A DNA stretch of 9,025 nucleotides, taken from Alloprevotella sp. GTDB taxonomy: Bacteria > Bacteroidota > Bacteroidia > Bacteroidales > Bacteroidaceae. A model generated the notes under the pieces. It was not told the DNA's origin and searched no databases. It saw only the letters and a list, made by a program, of their open reading frames with translations. A program made the position numbers and the translations under genes. This document shows positions 1 through 6,080 of this stretch, piece by piece. Each line of letters begins with the position of its first letter. Position 1 is the stretch's first letter. The DNA lies in contig JABZGM010000012.1 of assembly GCA_015259235.1 (NCBI GenBank), positions 1 through 9,025 of the forward strand. The letters run 5' to 3'.

Positions 1-13
1 CATTTCCTCCTTT
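1..13 (-). promoter_or_regulatory. Possible ribosome binding site and start codon of a leftward gene at the window edge
   Basis: Read leftward, the first bases give AAAGGAGG followed by AA and an ATG at positions 3-1. This would be the start of a gene lying outside the window. The Shine-Dalgarno match is strong, which is unusual for Bacteroidota, but the gap of two bases to this ATG is short, so the real start could be a little further left. No coding sequence is visible, so this is only a hint. Confidence 0.3.
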
Positions 14-111
14 GTTTACGAGAACGATGCGAAACAAGGACAACTCTCTGCACGGAAAGTGCACCAAATACTAAGGAAAACACTAGGTTTCACACTGGTG
101 CTCTACTGGAA

Positions 112-231
112 CATGGGAGATTTTCCAAAAAACGTAGGAGATTTTCCAAAAAACGTAGGAGATTTTCCAAAAAACGTGGGAGATTTTCCAAAAAACGTAG
201 GAGATTTTCCAAAGAACGTAGGAGAATTCCC
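112..231. repeat. Tandem array of 21-bp units (five full copies and a partial one)
   Basis: Five units of exactly 21 bp lie at 112-132, 133-153, 154-174, 175-195 and 196-216, followed by a diverged partial copy at 217-231. Each unit has a GGAGATTTTCC core followed by an A-run and ACGTA. The only differences are G for A at 178, CATG for CGTA in the first unit, one G in the A-run at 214 and GAATTCCC in the last copy. The core is an 11-bp quasi-palindrome with one mismatched pair, and 21 bp is two helical turns. The array begins 15 bp beyond the stop of the PAP2 phosphatase gene, in its 3' untranslated region. Since 21 is a multiple of three, the array stays open in some frames, but the resulting 7-residue repeats look like an artefact and not a protein. 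Function unknown. Confidence 0.92.
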
Positions 232-245
232 ACAATGACCAAGCA

Positions 246-1226
246 CTAGAATGTCCAAAGTGCAGCAAACCCAACGGTGCTCTGTGATACATCAAAGTTG
301 GGTAGAACGAGGAGCGATGAATAAGTACCTTTATCCGTTTTTTTCTCTAACGCTTTCTGGCGATCCCAACCGAAAAGCTTCTTTTCTAAGGGCAAAAGAA
401 GCAAACCCAAACGCACAGAGGCAAAACCGCAGGCAGCTCCTCCCAAGACGTCATTGATCCAGTGTCGATTGTTGTACATGCGCAACACTCCCACTGTTGC
501 TGCCACGGCATACGCCCCCAACCCTGCCCAGTTACCATATTCCGAACGCACGAGTTCTGCACCCATCACTGCAGTTGCCGTGTGACCAGAAGGAAAAGAA
601 TTGCGCGCACTCGCATCGGGGCGCAGCGATTTTACGGTGTATTTCGTGGCATTGACCATTGCACCCATCAGAGCATAGGACGTTGCCCCCAAAAGCAGAC
701 GATCACGGAAGTTGTGACGAGCTTGGATGCCTGGCACAAAACCGAGGGTGAGAAAGGTGGGGGTGGCAAGATATTGGATATAGTCATCTACGTGTATGAA
801 TTTGTCTTTTCGCCACTGAAGGAATTGAGTACGAATCGACTCGCGCTGCTGATGATACCAACCGTTGTCGAGGGCTCCCCACGCTCCCAAGGCTGCCAAG
901 CCCACAGGGATGCCGATTTGCAGACTTGGAGACAACGGACGCTTGCAAGCGGGGGAGATTTGCATGACGGAATCTCCAACGTGTTTGTTAGCGAAGTCTG
1001 CGACTATCACATTCTCCTTTGTGTTGAATGATTCTACAACACGTGCTGAATCCTGTACGTCGGGGACATAATCTGTTGTGGGCATTGTGGATTGATCCGC
1101 ACTAGACAGAGCCTCAACAATCGCGCTATCAGACTGTGTTTGTGCTCGGAGCAGTGGAGGAGCGCAGAGAATACCAACCAAAGAGAAAATGACTACAAAG
1201 CGGTGACGCATGGAAAAGTGGAACAT
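246..1226 (-). CDS. PAP2-superfamily phosphatase with N-terminal signal sequence
   Basis: Membrane phosphatase of the PAP2 (type 2 phosphatidic acid phosphatase) superfamily, 326 residues. All three catalytic motifs are visible: KxxxxxxRP at 195-203, PSGH at 212-215 and RxxxxxHxxxD at 249-259. His215 and His255 are the expected nucleophile and acid/base pair. The N-terminus is a signal peptide or anchor (hydrophobic 10-27, then AQTQ), followed by about 70 polar residues and hydrophobic segments near 101-120, 155-168, 178-192, 233-248 and 260-280. Likely substrates are lipid phosphates in the envelope (phosphatidylglycerophosphate, undecaprenyl diphosphate or lipid A), but the sequence does not decide between them. 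Met6 (1211) is an equally good start and gives a cleaner signal peptide; neither has a ribosome binding site. The gene stands alone between the cyd terminator and the 21-bp repeats. Confidence 0.88.
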   Translation of the reverse strand: MFHFSMRHRFVVIFSLVGILCAPPLLRAQTQSDSAIVEALSSADQSTMPTTDYVPDVQDSARVVESFNTKENVIVADFANKHVGDSVMQISPACKRPLSPSLQIGIPVGLAALGAWGALDNGWYHQQRESIRTQFLQWRKDKFIHVDDYIQYLATPTFLTLGFVPGIQARHNFRDRLLLGATSYALMGAMVNATKYTVKSLRPDASARNSFPSGHTATAVMGAELVRSEYGNWAGLGAYAVAATVGVLRMYNNRHWINDVLGGAACGFASVRLGLLLLPLEKKLFGWDRQKALEKKTDKGTYSSLLVLPNFDVSQSTVGFAALWTF

Positions 1227-1279
1227 GTGGTGAAAGATGGCAAGTACGTAGCCTAGATATAGATAAAAGAAGGACCTGG

Positions 1280-1310
1280 TAAACCTACGGTGAATTTATG
1301 ATGAGACAAT
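1280..1310 (-). promoter_or_regulatory. Candidate promoter of the PAP2 phosphatase gene
   Basis: Read leftward this is ATTG-N19-TAGGTTTA, one mismatch in each box against the Bacteroidetes pattern TTTG-N19-21-TAnnTTTG. Transcription would begin near 1273 and give a leader of about 47 bases before the start at 1226. It is weaker than the cyd, panC and psd promoters in this window. Confidence 0.35.
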
Positions 1311-1340
1311 GATGAGGCAATAATGATTCAATTATATGCA
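1298..1340. repeat. Degenerate 11-bp direct repeat upstream of the PAP2 gene
   Basis: ATGATGAGACA (1298-1308) is followed directly by ATGATGAGGCA (1309-1319) and a looser ATAATGATTCA (1320-1330), then ATTATATGCA. The first two copies differ at one base. The array overlaps the candidate -33 box of the phosphatase promoter and runs upstream of it, with a period near one helical turn. It may be a regulator site or simple low-complexity DNA. Confidence 0.4.
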
Positions 1341-1422
1341 TTATGAGTCCTTGCGAGAGGCAAAATTAAGGATTTATCATCAGATAGATGTGTGTAGGTA
1401 AAGAAAATTGAGGAAACACAAC

Positions 1423-1464
1423 AAAAAAGGCTGCACCAGACGATTGATATCTGACACAGCCTTT
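1423..1464 (-). terminator. Rho-independent terminator of the cyd operon
   Basis: In the leftward transcript AAAGGCTGTGTCAGA pairs with TCTGGTGCAGCCTTT: a 15-bp stem with three consecutive G-U wobble pairs, a 9-base loop (1441-1449), then a run of U. The three wobbles become A-C mismatches if the rightward strand is read, so the hairpin is built for the leftward transcript. It starts 19 bases after the cydB stop codon. Confidence 0.88.
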
Positions 1465-1483
1465 GAGGAATGAAAGCCAACAA

Positions 1484-2632
1484 CTAGTAGGTATGGTGGC
1501 TATCTTGAAGTTCTTCTTTAGTTAGACTTTTACGGTCGATGCTATACCAAGCATAGACGATGTAGGCTAAGACAAAGGGAATGGCAATGGACACAACGCT
1601 CATAGCGGTGAGGGTAAACTCACTGGAGCAACTGTTTGCAAGCGTCAAAGAGCTTTGCGCGTCTGCAACTGAGGGATAATAAGCGGTGTTGTTCAAACCA
1701 GCGATGAGCAAGAGTCCCCAAACGGCTAACACTGCTCCGATGCCAGTGAACCAGATGCCACGAAAATAAGTTGTGGAAAAAATGGTTCGGGCTACGCCTA
1801 ACAACACGAGCACTACACCCACTAAGAAGAGCACGAGGACTGCAGGAAGAGCTAGGAAGTTGTGGAGATATTTGTAGGCTTCCATTGACACTACACCAGT
1901 GTTGGCATCAACCGCCCATCCGTCCATGGTGAGCAAATGAGCAGCAAAAGCCAAAAAGAGAATGAGGAATGGCACTGTGTCGGAAAGTACTTGACGACGA
2001 ATGCGTGGAGTGAGGGTTTCGTCAGCAATGTTGTTGAGCATATAGAGATCGCCCAACACGCGGCTCAAGAAGAAGACCACCAAACCGAGGACAACATTCC
2101 AAGGATTAGCCACAGCTTCAAGACCGTGCCAAGCAGTGGTCCATTGACTGATAGCAGGGGCGAGTTGATCGGTCATCACTTCTTTGTTGACCACGAAGCT
2201 AGCGCCATGGAAGAAGGTGCCGACAGCAGTCCCCAAAAGAACAGGACCAAGTACCCCATTGAACACTAAGCACCAACGATAGGTGTTTTTACCCAAGAAG
2301 TTGCCAAGTTTAGACTGAAATTCATAGCTCACAGCTTGCAACACGAAACTGAAAAGTATGAGCATCCACACCCAGTAAGCACCACCGAAACTGGTGCTAT
2401 AGAACAAGGGGAAAGAGGCGAAGAATGCGCCACCAAAGGTGACGAGTGTGGTGAAGGTGAATTCCCACTTTCGTCCGGTGCTATTGACAATGAGCGCGCG
2501 CTCTTCTTCAGTGCGTCCGAGGCTGAAAATTTGCGTATTGGCACCTTGCACGAACATCAAGAAGACGACTAGTGCACCGAGGAGGCTGACAAGCAACCAC
2601 CAGTATTGTTGGAGAAGTTGATAAGTAATCAT
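1484..2632 (-). CDS. cydB: Cytochrome bd ubiquinol oxidase subunit II (CydB)
   Basis: Subunit II of the cytochrome bd quinol:oxygen oxidoreductase in the inner membrane. It packs against CydA to complete the terminal oxidase that reduces oxygen to water with very high affinity. The protein has 382 residues and about nine visible hydrophobic helices (near 10-30, 60-80, 86-105, 121-145, 178-198, 218-236, 258-280, 293-311 and 340-363). The N-terminal ITYQLLQQYWWLLVSLLG matches the family start, and GRTEEER at 39-45 matches the E. coli GRNDTER stretch. It is the Bacteroidetes form: the E. coli DGFD motif is absent, and the HWDGNQVW motif reads KWEFTFTT (55-62), with Glu57 where E. coli has Asp58. 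It starts 12 bases after the cydA stop and is last in the operon, followed by an intrinsic terminator. Confidence 0.95.
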   Translation of the reverse strand: MITYQLLQQYWWLLVSLLGALVVFLMFVQGANTQIFSLGRTEEERALIVNSTGRKWEFTFTTLVTFGGAFFASFPLFYSTSFGGAYWVWMLILFSFVLQAVSYEFQSKLGNFLGKNTYRWCLVFNGVLGPVLLGTAVGTFFHGASFVVNKEVMTDQLAPAISQWTTAWHGLEAVANPWNVVLGLVVFFLSRVLGDLYMLNNIADETLTPRIRRQVLSDTVPFLILFLAFAAHLLTMDGWAVDANTGVVSMEAYKYLHNFLALPAVLVLFLVGVVLVLLGVARTIFSTTYFRGIWFTGIGAVLAVWGLLLIAGLNNTAYYPSVADAQSSLTLANSCSSEFTLTAMSVVSIAIPFVLAYIVYAWYSIDRKSLTKEELQDSHHTY

Positions 2633-2644
2633 ACGGCAATGAGA

Positions 2645-4141
2645 TTATTCTTGTTCGTGCTTGTTGATGGCTTTAAACATGATGCGCAATTCTGCAATGA
2701 GCAAAGCTGTGAAGACGAGGAAGAAGAGGGCAAAAGTGATTTGCACGTTGTACACAGAAAGTGAAGACACAGCGGCATTGACAGGAAGGAGGTCTTGAAT
2801 AGCCCAAGGTTGGCGACCCACTTCGGCAACAATCCATCCAGCTTGTTGTGCAGCATAAGCGAGTATCACACTCCAAAGACCAGCATGCAACAACCAACGT
2901 TTGTTTTGGAGCTGACCTTTGTGGCTAAACCACCACAAGAGAGCCATTAAAAGGATAAGACCGAAACCTGTGCCCACCATGATGCGGAACGACCAGAACA
3001 TCAAACCGCGATTTGGCACGAGATCTTCTACCTTCTTGATATAACCATAACCGAAGTAGGCTTTGTTTTCTTCAAAAGCCTTGCGAGCTGCAGCAGCCTT
3101 TTCGGGATTTGTATTGCGATTCTCACGATATTCCTTGAAGGCAGCGAGAGCTACTTTACCTTTCTCCATCTTTTCAGTGGCAGAAACGACCTTTTCACCT
3201 TTGTGCGTAGTGTAGCCCTTGTAGAGAATGTCATTTTCGCCAGGGACAAAGCAACTAGGATTCTTGAAAGCTATCAAAGAAAGCGCATAAGGCACTTTGA
3301 CACCAGGCACAACGGTGAAACATGCTCCACACTCTCCGTCCTTGAGTCCTTCAGCTACTGCCAATTTCATAGGCTGATGAGTGGCGATGTCTTCTCCACT
3401 AGCGTCACCAGTACCTGCTGTGATAATAGCGGCAACGAAACCGACAACACTAGCAACTTTGATGCTTTGCAGAGCCATCTTAACGTTGCGATTGCGAAGC
3501 AAATACCAACTGCTCACGGCAATGACAAAACCAGCTCCCAACAACCAAGCACTAGAAACGGTGTGCGCGAACTTGTGGACTGCAAAGGGTTGGAAAGCAA
3601 CAGCGAAGAAGTCCATCATTTCGTTGCGCACGGTGTCGGGATTGAAGTTCATGCCCGTGGGGTGCTGCATCCAACTGTTGGCTACCAAGATCCACCAAGC
3701 AGAGAGTGTGGCTCCAAAACCAGTGAGCCAAGTGGAGGCGAGGTGGAAGCCTTTGCTGATTTTGCCCCAACCGAAGAACATCAACGCGATGAAAGTGGAC
3801 TCCATGAAGAAAGCGAAGATGCCTTCGATGGCGAGCGGTGCTCCAAAGATGTCACCCACAAACCAAGAGTAGTTGCTCCAGTTGGTGCCAAATTCAAATT
3901 CGAGGATAATACCTGTGGCAACACCAATGGCGAAGTTGATGCCGAAGAGTTTTTGCCAGAATTGAGTAGTTGTTTTCCAGAACTCATTACCGGTGCGGTA
4001 ATAAATAGTTTCCATAATCGCCATCACGAGTGCAAGTCCGAGGGTGAGGGGAACAAACAACCAGTGATAGCATGCCGTGAGGGCAAATTGGGCGCGCGAC
4101 CAGTCGAGGACTGCCGGGTCCGTGGCTTGTAAAAATGTCAT
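2645..4141 (-). CDS. cydA: Cytochrome bd ubiquinol oxidase subunit I (CydA)
   Basis: Haem-bearing catalytic subunit of cytochrome bd oxidase (498 residues), which oxidises quinol at the outer face of the inner membrane and reduces oxygen. By alignment to E. coli CydA the key residues are present: His26 (E. coli His19), Glu106 and Glu114 (Glu99, Glu107), His193 (His186) and Met388 (Met393, both haem b558 ligands). GRQPW is at 442-446. Quinol-binding Lys252 and Glu257 correspond to Lys259 and Glu264. The Q-loop, about 245-380, is charged and lysine-rich in its second half. It carries three cysteines (271, 274 and 297), the first two as CxxC, which E. coli CydA lacks. The gene follows a DUF4492 gene by 128 bases and precedes cydB by 12. 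No ribosome binding site is evident. Confidence 0.97.
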   Translation of the reverse strand: MTFLQATDPAVLDWSRAQFALTACYHWLFVPLTLGLALVMAIMETIYYRTGNEFWKTTTQFWQKLFGINFAIGVATGIILEFEFGTNWSNYSWFVGDIFGAPLAIEGIFAFFMESTFIALMFFGWGKISKGFHLASTWLTGFGATLSAWWILVANSWMQHPTGMNFNPDTVRNEMMDFFAVAFQPFAVHKFAHTVSSAWLLGAGFVIAVSSWYLLRNRNVKMALQSIKVASVVGFVAAIITAGTGDASGEDIATHQPMKLAVAEGLKDGECGACFTVVPGVKVPYALSLIAFKNPSCFVPGENDILYKGYTTHKGEKVVSATEKMEKGKVALAAFKEYRENRNTNPEKAAAARKAFEENKAYFGYGYIKKVEDLVPNRGLMFWSFRIMVGTGFGLILLMALLWWFSHKGQLQNKRWLLHAGLWSVILAYAAQQAGWIVAEVGRQPWAIQDLLPVNAAVSSLSVYNVQITFALFFLVFTALLIAELRIMFKAINKHEQE

Positions 4142-4269
4142 ATCTGTTCTTATTTAATTGTCTATGTATTTTCGAGAATATAGTCCTGTAAAATAGGAAG
4201 CAATGTCAATGTTCTACGACAGTTATGTCTATCATGTCTATTTCTGTGGCTCTTGCACAAAGTTTTCTC

Positions 4270-4449
4270 CTACTTTCGTGGCTTTTTGTTGTGCATCCCT
4301 TTGAGGGTGGGCTGAAAAAAGAAGAGTTTGAGCACAGCAAACATGACAAAGAGTTTTATCAAGACGATAATCCACAATGTTTTTCCCCAAGTCATCCCTC
4401 GGAGCCCCTCGGCATAAATGCGGAAAAAGGTTTTAAGTGCAGCTAGCAT
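4270..4449 (-). CDS. Small DUF4492 membrane protein preceding cydA
   Basis: A 59-residue single-span protein, short enough to be missed by length filters. A basic amphipathic start (MLAALKTFFRIYAEGLRG) leads into the family signature MTWGKTLW (19-26), a hydrophobic helix at about 25-45 interrupted by Lys32 and Lys41 (pattern LIKLFVMF, then LKLFFF), and a basic tail ending HNKKPRK. This matches my recollection of DUF4492, a family found next to cydAB in Bacteroidetes and in Campylobacterota. It lies 128 bases upstream of cydA on the same strand and behind a consensus promoter, so it is probably the first gene of the operon. Size, topology and position resemble the small CydX-type subunits of bd oxidases, but the sequence is unrelated as far as I can see; a role as an accessory subunit or assembly factor is inference. 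At 59 residues it is a little shorter than I recall for the family. Confidence 0.85.
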   Translation of the reverse strand: MLAALKTFFRIYAEGLRGMTWGKTLWIIVLIKLFVMFAVLKLFFFQPTLKGMHNKKPRK

Positions 4450-4528
4450 AAAAATAGATAATTGAAGATGCTATGACAAAACGGACAAACTACAGATATT
4501 TTCACTAAGTCGTCTCTATGAATCGAAC

Positions 4529-4555
4529 AAAAAGCGAAGTTGCGCGTAGCTTTTT
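4529..4555 (-). other. Terminator-like hairpin in the cyd operon leader
   Basis: AAAAAGC at 4549-4555 (read leftward) pairs perfectly with GCTTTTT at 4529-4535 across a 13-base loop. The second arm itself ends in a U-run. It falls within the roughly 150-base leader between the cyd promoter and the DUF4492 start. A perfect 11-bp palindrome GAGAAGTTCTC lies just upstream at 4559-4569. The stem is AU-rich and weak; attenuation is possible but unproven. Confidence 0.35.
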
Positions 4556-4605
4556 CCTGAGAAGTTCTCCGAATTGCAAAGTAGACCTTGTATTATTAGA
4601 GATTA

Positions 4606-4637
4606 CAAAAATACATCGCATGCGTGAAATATCCAAA
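4606..4637 (-). promoter_or_regulatory. Consensus Bacteroidetes promoter of the DUF4492-cydA-cydB operon
   Basis: Read leftward: TTTG (4637-4634), exactly 20 bases, then TATTTTTG (4613-4606). Both boxes fit TTTG-N19-21-TAnnTTTG perfectly. Transcription is expected near 4599, giving a leader of about 150 bases to the DUF4492 start at 4449. I see no FNR-type TTGATNNNNATCAA site nearby. Confidence 0.75.
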
Positions 4638-4643
4638 CATTTT

Positions 4644-4659
4644 TCCTCATAAATGAGGA
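4644..4659. promoter_or_regulatory. Perfect palindrome between divergent promoters, candidate operator
   Basis: TCCTCATAAATGAGGA has 7-bp arms that match perfectly around a 2-base AA spacer. It lies 6 bases upstream of the cyd -33 box and about 57 bases upstream of the panC -33 box. The lack of a following U-run and the position between two divergent promoters fit a dimeric regulator's site better than a terminator. The regulator is not known. Confidence 0.45.
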
Positions 4660-4665
4660 GTAAGG

Positions 4666-4695
4666 CTATTTTTTATCGTTCAAAAGATAAAATAG
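4666..4695. repeat. Imperfect hairpin in the divergent cyd/panC spacer
   Basis: TTTTATC (4671-4677) pairs with GATAAAA (4686-4692) around an 8-base loop. After a 2-base bulge (4669-4670), CTA (4666-4668) pairs with TAG (4693-4695). It lies just upstream of the panC promoter. The purpose is not clear: it could be a second operator or chance AT-rich symmetry. Confidence 0.35.
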
Positions 4696-4715
4696 TCCCA
4701 TTTCCAGCGCGATTA

Positions 4716-4747
4716 TTTGGTCTTTCCTACGCTTCGTTGTAACTTTG
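4716..4747 (+). promoter_or_regulatory. Consensus Bacteroidetes promoter of panC
   Basis: TTTG (4716-4719), exactly 20 bases, then TAACTTTG (4740-4747): a perfect fit to TTTG-N19-21-TAnnTTTG. Transcription should begin about 4754, leaving a leader of only about 15 bases before the panC ATG at 4769. This supports that start codon and leaves no room for a riboswitch. Confidence 0.8.
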
Positions 4748-4768
4748 CACGGCAATAATTGAAGCTAT

Positions 4769-5617
4769 ATGAAAATCATCAATACGGTCGCTGCGTTGCA
4801 ACAAGCTGTGACTGAAGCTAAACAACAAGGGCTCTCCGTGGGACTTGTGCCCACCATGGGAGCTTTGCACGAAGGACATGCCTCCCTCATTCGCCAAAGT
4901 GTGGCAGAAAATCAACTCACTGTGGTTAGTGTATTTGTGAATCCCACCCAGTTTAATGACCCCAAGGACTTGCAACACTATCCACGAACTTTTGAAGCCG
5001 ACGCGCAACTCATCGCTTCACTCGGGGGGGACGTTGTCTTTGCTCCTAGTGTGGAAGAGGTGTATCCTCAAGAAGACACACGCGTGTTTGCCTATCCCCC
5101 CATCGACACGGTGATGGAAGGAGCACGCCGTCCTGGACACTTCAATGGAGTGTGCCAAATCGTGTCAAAACTCTTTGATATGGTGTCCCCCGATAAGGCA
5201 TATTTTGGAGAAAAAGATTTCCAACAGATTGCCGTAGTGCGTGCCATGATGCGCGATTTAGGCTACAAATTCCAACTCGTGCCCTGCCCCATCGTGCGCG
5301 AAGAGAGCGGTTTGGCACTTTCTTCACGCAATGCATTGATGAGCGACGAAGAGCGCGTGCTTGCTACCAACATTTATCGCACACTCCGAGAAAGTGTGGA
5401 CTACGCACAATCGCACTCTGTGGCAGAAACGCAACAATTTGTGGTGAACCAGCTCAATGCCCTCGAAGGACTGGAAGTGGAATACTACGAAATAGTGAAT
5501 GGCGAAACGCTTCAACCCGTGACTTCTTGGCAAGATGCACCACACATACAAGGGTGTATCACCGTATTCTGCGGAGCTCGTCCCGTACGTCTTATCGACA
5601 ACATTGCCTACCGCTAA
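4769..5617 (+). CDS. panC: Pantothenate synthetase (pantoate-beta-alanine ligase)
   Basis: Joins pantoate and beta-alanine with ATP, through a pantoyl-adenylate, to give pantothenate for coenzyme A synthesis in the cytoplasm. The 282 residues equal the family's usual length. Visible motifs are PTMGALHEGH (28-37, the HIGH-type nucleotide site), VNPTQF (58-63), RPGHFNGV (121-128), FGEKDFQQ (146-153) and REESGLALSSRN (177-188, with the KMSKS-like SSRN). The start at 4769 fits both the motif spacing and a promoter ending about 20 bases upstream. The next gene but one in the pathway, panD, supplies its beta-alanine and lies 115 bases downstream behind its own likely promoter. A run of seven G at 5024-5030 encodes part of LGGD and is a possible slippage point. 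Confidence 0.97.
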   Translation: MKIINTVAALQQAVTEAKQQGLSVGLVPTMGALHEGHASLIRQSVAENQLTVVSVFVNPTQFNDPKDLQHYPRTFEADAQLIASLGGDVVFAPSVEEVYPQEDTRVFAYPPIDTVMEGARRPGHFNGVCQIVSKLFDMVSPDKAYFGEKDFQQIAVVRAMMRDLGYKFQLVPCPIVREESGLALSSRNALMSDEERVLATNIYRTLRESVDYAQSHSVAETQQFVVNQLNALEGLEVEYYEIVNGETLQPVTSWQDAPHIQGCITVFCGARPVRLIDNIAYR

Positions 5618-5632
5618 GCACTACTAAGTTAT

Positions 5633-5664
5633 TTTCTAAACAAGGCTTTATATATATAGGTTTG
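5633..5664 (+). promoter_or_regulatory. Likely promoter of the panD-nadD pair
   Basis: TTTC (5633-5636), exactly 20 bases, then TAGGTTTG (5657-5664). The -7 box is perfect and the -33 box has one mismatch. Transcription near 5671 gives a leader of about 60 bases to panD. No terminator is visible after panC, so read-through from the panC promoter is also possible. Confidence 0.6.
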
Positions 5665-5732
5665 TCTTATGATATTCGTGAGTGATTTCTTACTCATATA
5701 GCATAAAAGCACCTGATTTATAGCATCAAATT

Positions 5733-6080
5733 ATGATACTCAGTCTTCTAAAATCCAAAATACACTGCGCTACAGTGACAGAAGCCAATCTGCACTACAT
5801 GGGTTCGATCACCATCGACGAGGCTTTGCTCGATGCGGCTGGACTTATTGCAGGCGAACACGTGCATGTGGTCAACAACATGAACGGTGAACGCATCGAA
5901 ACTTATGTGATTCGTGGTGAGCGCAACTCAGGTTGCATCTGCTTGAATGGAGCAGCAGCACGCCGCTTCCAAGTAGGTGACGAAGTCATCATCATGGCTT
6001 ACGCTGGATTCACTCCAGAAGAAGCCAAAGACTTCACTCCCAAAGTAGTATTCCCCAACGCACAAAACGCGCTGGACTAA
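5733..6080 (+). CDS. panD: Aspartate 1-decarboxylase proenzyme
   Basis: Decarboxylates L-aspartate to beta-alanine, the second substrate of PanC. The enzyme is made as a proenzyme that cleaves itself to create a pyruvoyl cofactor. The cleavage site Gly24-Ser25 is present in HYMGS (21-25), at the same position as in E. coli PanD, so the start at 5733 is well supported. Lys9, Arg54 and Tyr58, which act in substrate binding and catalysis, are also at the E. coli positions, and NGAAAR (72-77 region) is the conserved stretch near the active site. The length of 115 residues is slightly below the 126 of E. coli. The TAA stop shares its last A with the ATG of nadD. Confidence 0.96.
   Translation: MILSLLKSKIHCATVTEANLHYMGSITIDEALLDAAGLIAGEHVHVVNNMNGERIETYVIRGERNSGCICLNGAAARRFQVGDEVIIMAYAGFTPEEAKDFTPKVVFPNAQNALD

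Noticed and set aside
112..231. A CRISPR array
   Set aside because: The units are contiguous with no unique spacers and only 21 bp long; there are no cas genes nearby.
83..295. A possible leftward protein with SYVFWKI 7-residue repeats
   Set aside because: The frame exists only because the repeat unit of 21 bp is a multiple of three. It also overlaps the end of the phosphatase gene and has no ribosome binding site.
462..1031. A 189-codon plus-strand frame opposite the PAP2 gene
   Set aside because: It is antisense to the three phosphatase motifs, and its Cys/His-rich translation shows no domain.
3203..4132. A 309-codon open frame on the plus strand within cydA
   Set aside because: It lies exactly antisense to a gene with complete catalytic motifs. 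Its translation is polar, Glu/Ser/His-rich and without motifs, as expected from the codon bias of cydA.
4225..4446. A 73-codon plus-strand frame in the cyd upstream region
   Set aside because: It is the complement of the DUF4492 gene, whose translation carries the family pattern; the plus-strand frame has no recognisable features.
4769..4800. A riboswitch before panC
   Set aside because: The consensus promoter leaves a leader of only about 15 bases.
5675..5700. Hairpin GTGAGT/ACTCAT in the panD leader
   Set aside because: The arms are only five to six pairs with a wobble and are AT-rich. This is too weak to claim a regulatory element.
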